Origin: Dioscorea cayenensis subsp. rotundata
Taxonomy: Eukaryota > Streptophyta > Magnoliopsida > Dioscoreales > Dioscoreaceae
DNA length: 64,000 bases
Assembly (NCBI RefSeq): GCF_009730915.1
Contig: NC_052477.1
Span: 1,629,699-1,693,698, forward strand
Direction: 5' to 3'
The notes below the pieces were generated by a model. The model searched no databases. It saw only the letters and a list, made by a program, of their open reading frames with translations, and was not told the origin of the DNA. Position numbers and translations under genes: made by a program. Shown here piece by piece: positions 45,656 to 59,200 of this stretch (the stretch's first letter is position 1; each line of letters opens with the position of its first letter).

Positions 45656-46539
45656 GGGTCCATTTGATACACAAAAAAAATAAGGGGCAGGATAGCACAA
45701 ACTCTCTTGTCTCTTGTTTGATTTGCAAATATATGTTTATAGTACAGCACAACAACGTGTTTGAATACATCACAAGTTGGAAAAAAAATTGTCCCACCAA
45801 AACCACGGTACAAGTTTTAAGTTATGGGACAACACAACAAAAATCAATTTTACCCCACTTTAAATCCAAAAATTACAATAATTAACTAAAAACGCATCCC
45901 ATACAAAAATTTACAGTTGTCATTCAACGCTCTACCCGATCTAATCCACGGCCGTGAACCTCTTTCCCCGGCCTTCCCCTCCGGTACTTTCCTTTTCAAA
46001 TCTCTCTCTACTCTTGTCTTTCCCCTTCATACTTTCTATTCTCTTTGAGAATTCTAGGGTTTCCAGGCATCTTTCAAGATCTACCGGTCTTTTTCTATGC
46101 CAATTTTTTAAATTTATTTATTAAATAAAAAATGATTATTATGTTAAGATTTTTCTTATCTCTAATTATAATAAACTTATTTAATCTTGTGAATTATAGT
46201 TAAAAATATCAAGATAATTAGTTTTTTTAATAAAATAAGAAATGTTAACAAAATTTATAATATATTTTTCATAAATAATTATTAGTTAATATATTTAAAA
46301 TTTTAAAAATATATTTGTGCCAAGTAATTTAAAATTTTTTTTATTAATTTTTTTATTCCAAAATACTATAGGAATATATAAAGGGTATTATAGTAATTTT
46401 ATATTTAATTGTGTTATATTAATTTGTGTTGTTCTTTGAATATCAAACATGGCACAAGACAAATACTTGTGCTATACTACAAGCACTTGTGATGTGCTGT
46501 ACTCTTGTGTTGTACCTTTTGTGCAAATCAAACAGACTC
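45656..46539. mobile_element. PIF/Harbinger-type MITE, 884 bp
   Basis: Left end GGGTCCATTTGATACACAAA; right end on the minus strand GAGTCTGTTTGATTTGCACA. These are imperfect inverted repeats of the GGGTCYGTTTGRT type found in plant Harbinger-derived elements. Flanked on both sides by TAA (45653-45655 and 46540-46542), the expected 3-bp TTA/TAA target duplication. Interior AT-rich with one GC-richer patch (about 45900-46060) and no transposase. Confidence 0.75.
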
Positions 46540-46542
46540 TAA

Positions 46543-47347
46543 ATCACCGACATTCCCAAAGGGTTCTCCAGGGAGCCTGGATACATAAGTAACCTAAGCA
46601 AGTGACCCAACTACTTAGTTGAGCCTTTGGTTTACTCAAACCCACTTTGTAAGATCTAACAGATATATTTAACTCTTTAGTAAACCATGAGCAATTCTAG
46701 AGATGATTGTTTGATATGGTGGGATGCATCCAGAGTCCAGACTGAACCTTGCTTTTATGAAAAAAGAACAGTAATCCATTTGGTTCTTCAAACAATTTAG
46801 AGCAAACCTTTTGGTTGCAGCTCTTTTTCAGGCTGATTACCTTTGGAATAATAAGCACAAATGAGGCATACTAACCTGTTCAGAAATTTGAAAAGCTTTC
46901 TCAAGGGACCTCACTTGCATGAATTGCATCATATGATGATGCACTCCTTTTAATTTCACCTTATGATCATTGATCTGAAACCGCGTTTTGAGTTGATTGA
47001 GCCTAAACTTAGCGAGCCATTATACTCCAAGAACAGAAAACACAGTATGATCATTGGCATGCACGATTTCAAGTGGTCATCAGATGCATGTTTATTAAAC
47101 TTGCCTTGTGATCTCGGACATTAGAGCTGAGCCTGATAACCAATAGGGCAACTCACAAGCACAAACAAGAAATGCAAATGTTGTCCAATTTTAAAATTCA
47201 CTCATAGATGAAGTTTTAAAAAAACAAGATCAAAAATAAATTTAGAAAAGTACAGTAACAAAGAGGAGAAGCAAATTATCTTAAAATAAGTCTTCTAAAC
47301 CATGAATATATCAACTCAGTGAACTAAATGCTCAGAAAGGAAATTAA
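46543..47347. other. Spacer between the Harbinger-type MITE and eL22
   Basis: No gene called. A possible minus-strand exon (about 46877-46977) is described in the findings. The right end is the 3' UTR of eL22. Confidence 0.4.
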
Positions 47348-48770
<1,423 letters not shown>

Positions 48771-48815
48771 CTCCTCCTTCTCCCTCTTCCGAATGGCAAT
48801 GGCGGCGAGAAGGGC

Positions 48816-48824
48816 TTAGGGTTT
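48816..48824 (-). promoter_or_regulatory. Telo-box (AAACCCTAA) in the eL22 leader
   Basis: The plus strand ttagggttt reads AAACCCTAA on the gene's strand, 46 bp upstream of the start codon. Telo-boxes near the transcription start are a recognised feature of plant ribosomal protein genes. Confidence 0.75.
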
Positions 48825-48849
48825 CAGCGTGCCGCGAGCTGCCGAGCTA

Positions 48850-48858
48850 TTTTATATA
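48850..48858 (-). promoter_or_regulatory. Probable TATA box of eL22
   Basis: TATATAAAA on the minus strand about 80 bp upstream of the start codon and about 30 bp upstream of the telo-box, giving a short leader. Position and sequence fit a core promoter. Confidence 0.6.
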
Positions 48859-51233
48859 CCACCCTGAAAACGGGTTAACGGGTTAACGGGTTTGCGGGTA
48901 TTTCTGAGGCATTTTATACATACACCCCTTTAAAATCTTCAAATTATAGTTTTACTTGTATAATTATATGACTTTACGTCAGCATGAAAAGTAAGAGATA
49001 GAGAGATATATAGACACAACTTAGTATATAAATAGTAATTATAACAGTAACCGAATCATGTCCTACAAATGAGTAGTTGGCTTTTTTTTCAGGTTTTATA
49101 ATTTTCTTAAAGGTGTTAGTAGAAATAAAATTGAATGGCTATTATTATTATTTAAGTTTCTGACACATTATTCATTGTATAAATTATTTATAAGCACAAT
49201 AACACTAGTTATGCACACAATATCATTGGATGAGAATTTCTCTGGCACTGTAGACACAATGATGAAAACTATTAGATTAATCTAATGGTTGATGACAAGC
49301 GTATATAGATATTGAATCTACGAACATTAGTAGATGAATGATTTGTAGATGATGCGGCCTTTAGTATATATATATATATATATGACTCCGCATCCCCTTT
49401 TCTATATATTTTTATGAACTTTGAAAAATTCATATTTTTTATATAAAAATTTAAAATAAATTTCATTTATATAATTTTTTGACTAAAAAATCTAGTTATA
49501 TTCAAATATTTTATGTACAAAGATTGACTTAATTGACGGAGACTTTGGCCATTTAAGTAAATGATTTCATGTTCAAATTTTTATGGGATTGAGTTAGAGT
49601 CAGTTACTCTTAAAAAAAAAGATAGGTCAAAATTTTTTTATGAAGTATGTTATATTTATAAATATATTAATTTTTAATTTAATTGGAACATTATAAAAAG
49701 ATGAGAATCAATATTAATGTTGTATAATATATGTATAGGTTTGAGTATTATTCCTGCTAAAAAAACCATAATAAGATTTATTAATATGTTATTCATGTTA
49801 TTGTTGGATCGCATATTAAAAATTTATAAATAATGGGGCTTTTTTGAAAACACTCGTGAGCTATCTGACCTCCTCCCTTTGATTACTATGTGAAAAAAAA
49901 CTAGAAACAAAAATATGATTTGAAATAATTTTATAATCAAAGTTAATAAAAAGTAGCCCATGGTAGTCTCTGTACTTATTTTATTTTGTCTTTTTAGTCC
50001 TCATACTTCAATTTAAGCTCTTTCAATCCCTCTACTTTTTGAATGAGTGCAATCAAGTCCTTAAAACTATTCTAATCATAAAAATAATTAATATACTACA
50101 CAATTTATCCATAATAATCATTGTAATATACACAATCCAGGGAAATAATATAACTTCTTTATTTTTTTATATGATTTATAGAATATATAAATAATAAAAA
50201 TTAGTAATTGGTATGTTCAAAGTGTATATGGGGGATTTGATTGTACTCATTCAAAGAGTAGAGGGATTAAAAGAACTTAAATTAAAATAAGAGGACTAAA
50301 AAAACAAAGTAAAAAGAGTATAAAGACTAATATGAGTATTCTACCTTAATAAAATAATTTTAAAATATAGAATTAACATCGCACTTGTTATTAATTGACG
50401 GTGAAATTAAAAAAAGTGAAAAATGGTATTTATTAGTATTTTATGGAGATATACAATGATACATAAAAAGTGGTCTCACTTTTTCATATTAGTACAATGT
50501 TAGTAACGTACCATTTCATTAAATACTAAGTCAGGGAACTATGATAAAATTTAAAATAATTATGTATTGTTATATGTGAAAAAAAAATAAAAAAACAAAT
50601 CATGCCTAAATAGGTATTTAAAAAATATTTTTAGATTTTAAACAAATAAAAACACAAACCAGTTTAAAAGAATGCAGAAGAGTAATCTCCATTTTAAAAA
50701 CAAATAATGTTTATTTAAAAAATATATAATAGAATTTTAAAATATTTAGTATTTAAAAAAACTATAAAATATGCAAAAGTTTTAGAGAAAAACTTTATTT
50801 AGTGTTTTTTTTTTCTCAATTGGGAATTTGACAAAATGGCTCTACGTCCATTCAAAACGGTTCTGAAATCATTATCGTAAATATAAATATAAATCAGGGT
50901 TAAATTAAAAATAAAACTTAAAAACGTAGCACTAATTGTGTTTTTTTTTTAAATAAGATGTGGATAACCAACATGCAAATCTATGTCTATATCCTTTTTT
51001 AAATAAAATGTGAATAACTCAGCATGCACATCCATGCCTATACTTCTACATGAACTGAGGTTCAAAATATGTCTTCTCAACAATAACACAAATATTTTAC
51101 ACAACTCCAGTGCTAATAAATCAAGAATAACATAAATATTTTACACAAACTCCAGTGTTAATAAATCAAAAAATAGTTGACAGAGTAGCACTAATTTTTA
51201 GTTCAAGAGTATATATAATTAAGCATTATTTTG

Positions 51234-51272
<39 letters not shown>

Positions 51273-51852
51273 CAACGACTACCCCAGCTCAATCCACTCC
51301 ATGATGTTATTTTAATTTAGATCAAATTCCAAATTCATAGGAAATGGAAGCAAGCCATGTGATCCAAATTGGAAATGGGCCAAGGATTTGATGTTTTCAA
51401 GACCCCAAAATAAAGACTTACAACTCACCACTCTATGATTGCTCACGAGAACACACAAAAAAAAATTAAAAGATTTCAATATTTTGTTTACAAAAGCCAT
51501 TTATTAAATATATCATCTTTGCCTGTAATTTGGTAATTCACCAAAATACCCTTGCAAATGCAAGGTAGCTAGTAAAAAGGTCACAGACAGACAGAGCACA
51601 CTAAAGAGCACTGTTTTGCTTTCCATTCTATTCATCCTATTCAGACCATAAAGAACAACATTCAAAGAAAATAAAAAAAAAAAAAGGGAAAAAAAAGAAG
51701 GTAAAGAGATCTCTTAGTAATGATAATAATAATAATAAACCAAGCCACCTCTGCTAAACTTAACTCACTCTCATCTGCAGCTGGTGAGAGAACTAAAATA
51801 TGAATGAATTATGAGAGAAACCGAAGATTCAGACCGAGATCGAACTCATCAT
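48859..51852. other. AT-rich intergenic spacer between eL22 and UXS
   Basis: Very AT-rich, no supportable gene. Contains the eL22 upstream region (two cgggttaa units near 48870-48890) and a (TA)n tract at about 51236-51270. The last several hundred bases should be the UXS 3' UTR. The reverse-complementary phrases near 49980-50040 and 50225-50290 (for example gtactcattcaaagagtagagg against cctctactttttgaatgag) suggest an old inverted-repeat element. Confidence 0.5.
51236..51270. repeat. (TA)n microsatellite
   Basis: About 17 TA units in intergenic DNA. Confidence 0.9.
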
Positions 51853-54800
51853 CTATGAGGTGCTGGTGGAGCTGCCGGAGGTGCTGGTGGTGGATTGGTC
51901 ACCGAAGATGCGCTTACGGAAGTCAGTGACCATGAGAGGGAGTCCTTTGCGGAGCGGGATCTTTGGCTCCCATCCGAGCAATTCCTTAGCCTTGGAAATG
52001 TCCGGTTTGCGCTTGTGAGGATCATCTTGGGTGTTCTCTTGGAACATGATCTTCGCATTGGGGTCTATTGTCTCTTGAACAACCTTAGCCAGCTCAAGCA
52101 TGGTGAATTCTCCAGGATTTCCCCAAGTTGAAGGGACCGATATGATCTCCTTCCATTAGACGCATAAGTCCTTCTACAAGGTCGGACACGTACTGAAAGC
52201 TTCTTGTCTGCTTGCCATCTCCATATACAGTCAATGGCTCCTTTCTCAGTGCCTGCATTGTGTTTATCAACTTAGAAACTAACAATAAATTTGCTTTTTT
52301 TTTAAAATGAACATCTACTAGTAGTTTATCGATTGATATGAGATTCTAGCAAAAATTACATCAATTGAATGCTTATGAAATGTCAACAAGCATGGCAAAG
52401 ATGCCGGCGTAGTAGTAGCTCTAAGTGTATGGAAGAACAAATGAGCTAAAACAAATTATGACATCCAGGTATTGCAAAGATAGGTTATGTTCATCTCCAT
52501 CTTCAAAGATAACACACAAATTTGAGAGGGGGGACATTGAAGAACAGTAGTACCGGAACATCTCAGTGAAAAATATTAAGAGATCATGGTGGGGGCATAT
52601 TGCACATCCACAACCAAGGGCAACTGGCTACATTATTATTGTTCCCAAGTACAATCATATCATTACACACATAAACTGAGAGAGGTAAAAAGGATAGTAT
52701 TGTTTTTCAAATAACTCCCAGAGGATTTTCGAATTGAGTTTATTATAGTAAATAACTCATGTCCTCTCTATTATAATTTTAAAAAAAATATCTTGGATAA
52801 TCATAAAGGCATCAATTTGGTCATTTAAGAAAACAATAAAAGGAATATGCAAATGCCTAAAATGTAATTGTAAAAGCAGAAGACCTCCTTGACTATATAT
52901 TTATTGCTAGAAAACCCTTAGTGCTAATATCCCATAACTGGTCTTCTGTAGCTCTTGTAATTCATTGAAACGGTCAACATAGAAGGACAACATACCCACA
53001 TATTTAACATGCCAAACCTATCATAGATAAAACAAAAAACAGAGTAGCAACTTAGTATATACCAGCCATGATCAGTTTGATTTGGCAGCTACTAGATGCT
53101 TACTCAAATGGCGTGCTACTCAAATAATGTCAGATAGACATTGTCCAGACAAAAACCTTTGTCATGAGTCAAATGGTTATTTTCTTTCAAAAATCTATCT
53201 AGCATCTGGGAGTCTAAAGTATAATCTAAGGTAGGACCAGAGATGCTTCACAAGTAAATCTGATGTTAAGTTCCTTGCAATGCTTAATCATATAAGCTAA
53301 AGAATGGGAAACATGTATCAATGGAAAATGCACAAAATCCTTTAAATCCTGTGAAAGAAGAAGAGAAGAAGAGATGCCAACCTGGGCAACGAAGTTGCTG
53401 ACAACACGGCCATCATCTATGCACATTCGAGGTCCATATGTGTTGAAGATCCGAGCAATCCTCACCTAAATACCAAAAAAATTAAAATTCATAAAACGCT
53501 CAAATAGTAAAATCATACATACACCCATTGTTAAAGTTTGTAACGGTAAACATTTCTTCGCAACCAATACAGAATGATACATGTGCAATGACATTTCCAT
53601 CGCTATATACCTTTCTCATGAAATAAAAAAAAAAACCTATTTTTTGAAAAGTAATTATTTTTCAAAACTTAGTACCTATCAATTTTTAATTTTTTTAATC
53701 ATTTATTAAATTACTTTCGCTATTTTGTACACCAGTCAAAAAAATATAATTTTTTACTTGCTACTGAATTAATAATTTAAAAAAAATTGCTTTTTAACTT
53801 CTTTCTCAAAGATAAAGAACAACTGTTAAAACAAAGTAACAAGTAACAAACACAATGTGCAAATAATTCTTAAACATTTATATAACAGTTTCTCACAACT
53901 GGACAATAAATTACAAATTAAAACTCTTCAAGTGGGGCATAAATCAAGTAAAAGTCACCCAACATTTGACAATATAACTTAAAAAAAAAGAACAAGTATT
54001 GATTGAGGGAGGAGGGTGGGTTGAGAAAAGTCACCTGAACTTTAGCACCGCGGTGGTAATCCATGGTCAAAGTCTCTGCTGTCCGCTTCCCCTCATCGTA
54101 GCAACTCCTCACACCTATGGGCCCCACCACAGACCAACAACAAAATTAAAAAAAAATAAATAAATAAAACCAAAGCAAAAGCCATCAGCTCAGATGTCTC
54201 TGCAGGACCACGTAAACTTTAAACAGCAAACATCACAATTGAAAAACAAAAGGGACCAATCACTAAGAGGCCACATTGCTTACATGCAGACAGACCCCAA
54301 ACTGGAGTGGCACTGTAGTGCACCAGAATCCATGAAATCAACTTTTTATAAAAGTCTTGTACCCCACTAAAACCTCTCATTCTCTCAGAATAAGAATTAA
54401 TATGTCTTTTCTCTAGAATTTTCAGCCAAACTTTTAGCAATAAAAACATTTTATAAAATTATATTAGCAATTACATAATTTTATAGGGGTATATAAGCAA
54501 GTTTCTCTATCTACTTTTGCAATCAATGCAATGTGTCTTAAAAAAAAAAATATTGAGACATTTTGTTGTCAATATTATTTCAATTCATTTATTACAATAA
54601 TTATGTAAACATAAGAAAACAAACAGAAAACCTAACTCCTCTTACTTTCAACACTTGTGTCCCCTCCCATGATTCTCCTACTCAACACCCATAAATAAAC
54701 TCAAACCCAAATTGACAAATTATATGTATTAAAAATATAAAAAAAAAACTAGAGTAACAACCACCCATGACCCACACAACCCACACCTAAAATCATTGAA

Positions 54801-56260
54801 TTATGAATACAAGGACAAATATAAGCGTCTCAAGCACACCCACATGTTGAAATACCAAGTTTTCACAAAAAAAAACATAGCTTTCGTCTTAAATGCATTG
54901 AAGAACAAATCAAAATCAATTTTTTTACTCCAGAATCCAGATTAAGCTAGTCATACTTCTAACATTTAAAAAATATTACATAGATAAAACACCATACTTT
55001 AGCCAATCCACACAAGCATTTTCATAAATTTCAAACAGTAAAACAACTAGATAAACAAAATGATAAGATAAAGAGAGAAAAAGAGGTTACCAATGGGGTT
55101 GACGTTGCCCCAATAAGTCTCAACCTGGGGATGCTGGAGAGGATCACCATAGACTTCGCTGGTGCTTGTGAGAAGGAAACGGGCGCCCACGCGCTTAGCG
55201 AGTCCGAGCATGTTCAGAGTTCCTACCACGTTCGTCTTGTGCGCTATTTCCGTTAAGAAATCCCATTCTCGCTTTTTCTTTTTAATTCAATCTTTTTTGT
55301 TGTCTTAAATAAAAAAAAATGGTTTTTTTTTTAATGATGATAATAATAATAAAGCAACATCCGTTATCGATCCTAAAACAAAGTACCAACCACCGAAACG
55401 TATTCATCAAGATTCAAGACCAACGATTTCTTAAAATCGAAAAAAAGGAAACGTTGGAATTAAGTAAATATCTCAATAAATAACCCATTCGATTTGAAGA
55501 AAAATGATGGAAAAAACAAACCACATAAACAACAAAAAAAACCACAGAAAATCCAAAAAATAAAAATAAAAATCAAACGAAAATGAGAAAAAAAGAGGGA
55601 AAATTTGGGGAAAAAAGTAGAGAAAGACGATGATCTCATCTGGAAGGATATGATCGTCTTGACGGGATTGAACTTGTAATGAACTGGAGAAGCAGGGCAA
55701 GCGAGATGATAGATCTGATCGACCTCGAGAAGCAATGGCTCCACAACGTCATGGCGGATCAGCTCGAAGTTAGGGTTTCCGAAGTGATGCATGACGTTCT
55801 CCTTCCTCCCTGTGAAGAAGTTATCAACGACGATGACGTTATCACCTCTCGCCATCAACCGATCCACGAGATGGCTCCCAACAAACCCCGCACCACCGGT
55901 GACGACGATCCGAAGCCCCTTGCGCTTCAGCCCTAGCGGGATCTTCGCCCCGACGGAAAGCCGCCGTTCCGGGTACGATGCGACGGTTCGGGGGACGACG
56001 GCGAGGGTAGAGATGGCTGCAGCGGTGGAGAAGGAGGAGGAGGAGGAGGAGGGGGAGGAGGAGAAGAGAGTGAAGAAGAGGGTCGCGATGGCCATGCCGA
56101 TGAGGACGAAGAGAAGGCGTTGCTCGCGGAGGAGGTAGCGTAAAAGGCCCGGCCATGGCTTGGAAGGCTTCGGCGAATAGGGGCCGGAGGTGGAGCTCTC
56201 CTGCTCCGGCTCCGTCTCCGGCTCGGCGGCGCCGCCGCGGAAAATTAGCTCGGAGGCCAT
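51853..56260 (-). CDS. UXS: UDP-glucuronic acid decarboxylase (UDP-xylose synthase), membrane type; one-base frameshift in last exon
   Basis: Five exons: 55652-56260, 55091-55238, 54035-54114, 53382-53465, 51853-52252; 439 residues after removing one extra base. Converts UDP-glucuronate to UDP-xylose with bound NAD+, supplying xylan and other cell-wall glycans. Visible: one membrane anchor at residues about 49-66 ([18 protein letters not shown]), giving a type II Golgi enzyme; a Ser-rich stem; the NAD-binding GGAGFVGSH (122-130); TSTSEVYGD (227-235); catalytic YDEGK (Tyr258, Lys262); [23 protein letters not shown]. The anchor points to the UXS1/2/4-like class, not cytosolic UXS3/5/6. Intron 1 starts ATATCCTT and ends AC (U12 type). 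In exon 5 the frame breaks at GPFNLG; one A too many in the AAA at 52118-52120 (TTT on plus) accounts for it, and exon length 400 instead of 399 agrees. Confidence 0.92.
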
Positions 56261-59200
56261 GGAATCCGATCAGAGGGACCTAAAAGTAAATAAAAATCTT
56301 TCGAGGGGGTTTAGTGTGAGAAAAATGGAACGAGTGCCGAAGTGGTGACCGGGTTTGAAGGAAGACGAGGGATTAAATAAGAAGAAGAGATGGGAGTGGT
56401 ATGATGTGCCGCTGGTGTAGGTTAAGTGTAGATTGATCAAGACTGTGATAGCCGTCCGATCACTTTTTGGGTGACTTTTTCCCGCGTGCCCGTTAACCCG
56501 ATTAGAAATGTCGTGTTCGGGTTCGGATCTTGAGTTCCGGAGGATTTAACCCGAATCCGATAAGGCTAATTATTGGGGAGTTATTATTTTTATTTTTTAT
56601 GGTAGGTGTTTAAGAGTACTAATAAATTTTTAATCCAATTATTTTGTTGGTTTAACTGCATTTAGAAAAAAAAAATATTTCAGTACGAATTTTGGAAATA
56701 AAGATTTTATTAATTGTCCAAAAAGTTTAATACTAATTAAGGAGTAATTAATTTGAAAAATAATACATGCAATTGAAGAAAAAAAATGGTGAATGGGTAG
56801 ACCAGGGGTGAATCCCGGGGTAAATAGTACTATTATGGTACTATATATATACTATAAAATACAGTACTATTAATTCACTGTTCACAGGTCCCTTATAAGG
56901 ATGATATAATTTTCCTCCTCTTCAAAGTTGCATGACAAAGAAGATTTAATGACTTATTAACTCGGTTTGGCTCGTGAAATATTTTTTGAGATCTGCCTGA
57001 GTTAATAAATTTTTAAAAAAATGCTTTAAGCTATGATAAGCCGTGCATGCATCATACATATCTGTCTCTGACACTCTTTTGTGAAAGCGGAATTTGTTGT
57101 CTTCGGAAATCTTGTCAATTGAATAAGTCAAATTTAGTCTAGAAATTTAATTGATATAAATGTATTATGAACATAAAAATTAGGCAAGAAAAACATTGAA
57201 AGCTATGAGACCTAGTGGCGGTGTATTGTGGGATGTTTATATCTTTTCTTTATTTTTAATTGATTGTTTATCACTTTTTTCATTGAAAATAAATAAATAG
57301 ATGCACATGTTTTTAATAATCTTAATTCATTCGTTTGGAACGTGACCAGAGAATGGACGTCCAACACCAGCAAGTCTACGGTGGACTTGTCAACGCGGAT
57401 ATTTTTTTTCACATATAAAAATGGTATCCCAAACAAATGGAAGGTTGTGATTGGTTGATAATATAATAAAACAAATAATTCTAACAACTAAAATTATATA
57501 ATAGTAAACATAATCACTGGGATTTGAGAGAGGCTTTAAATGGTGGAATAAAAATTAAGAAGGTTAAAGTTTTGACCTAAGTTGTGAAGGAGATGGGGTG
57601 GATTGAAATCGGACGGTGGAGGAGGAGGGGGGCCCACTAAAGGTTGGTGGGGTTTGTGGGGCATGGACGGCTGAGATCTTGTGTTTAGTACAAGACTAGG
57701 GTAGGGTGTTTTCAGAGACGCTACTCAAATGGGGACGGTCTGAAAGGGCATGACTTGGAATGTGTTGTATTTAAGCTGTATATTAGTTAGTTAGCAGCCA
57801 TTGATGAATGTAGTGGTTCCTAAGTATGAGATAATTATTATTTATTATATGTTTCTAGAATTAAAATTTAAAAATGGAGGAAGTCTCATTTATATTTACA
57901 CTTCAGTAATTTTGTTTTAAATAAAATAGAAAAAATGTTGTATTTCCTCATAAATTTATTTTTATCTTGTTACCAACTACTAACAACCTCTTAAGCTATT
58001 GATACTCGATCCCTAAAATACAGATACTTATTAAAGCTTACTCCACATATGTGCACATTCAAAACTTCTTTTAAATAGGAGTACTCATTGCCTATTTGGT
58101 AATATATATATATATATATAGTTACCCACCCACTCCCTCTTATTTTATTTTATGAAAGTGACATTTCCATCATACAAATTAATATGTAAAAGAATATTTA
58201 AACGAAAGTCCAAAAAAGAGACCATCTTCTTGAGCTTCAATCCATGAGGCAAAAGGTTGAACTTTTCCTTTTCTTTCCCTGTATGGCTTAGTAAATCTAT
58301 TACACAATCAAGGATGTAATTAATGGTGTAAGAGTATGAACCTAGGTTCATAGACATTGCCAATCAAAGTCAACTAATCCTCATTCTCCCCATTAACAAT
58401 AAGGGAGGTAACATGAAAGAGTTTCATTTTGTATTCAACCACTAGGCATAAACTATTAATATATATGTTCATTTCCCCACCATGCTCAGTCTTAAGTTTT
58501 TAAATTGCTAACCTAATACAACATTTGGCTTTTGAATCAAGCAAAGCACATGAAAAGATATTATATATATATGAACATTTGATGATTAGAAAAGACCAAG
58601 AAATCTGTTAGTTAAGGATACATGGCCATGAAGAATAAGTGACATTGATTAGAGTCAAATCCAAGGAATAAGAATTGTTTCTATAGTCCTTATGTGGCCA
58701 TGAATTTCCTCAAAGATTATCAACTTTTATAATGAAAAAAGCACACACAAAGGTTGGAAAGAGATGATGTTATGCTGTAGTTGTAGTGTGCACACCCAGG
58801 GGAGGCAGTGACACAAAAGTCACTGTCCCTTCAAATGTCTAAATCAAGCTTGTTGGAGATCTTGCCATTTTAGCTAATCTTGCAACCATCACAGACCTTT
58901 TCCTTAGCTTCTTTACATTTTGTACAATTCCCATTCCATTTTCCATGTGATTGATTATGAGTTTTGTTTTTCATCTCCTTGTTATATCTATCTATCTATC
59001 TATATATATATATATATAATGATTGTGTCTTAGAACATGATTGCTTTGTTGGTCAGCAAATGTTGTCAGCTATAGTGCATTTGTGAAAAGACACATTTTA
59101 TCTTTCATTCTCTAAACCTATCTTATGAAAATACCTAAAGATCTTTTCAATAATCAAAGGGGGAAAATAGTTATTGACTCCCCACCACAAAAAATAAAAC

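Noticed and set aside
55679-56138. Plus-strand open frames opposite UXS exon 1
   Set aside because: Antisense shadows of a GC-rich exon with well-supported minus-strand coding.
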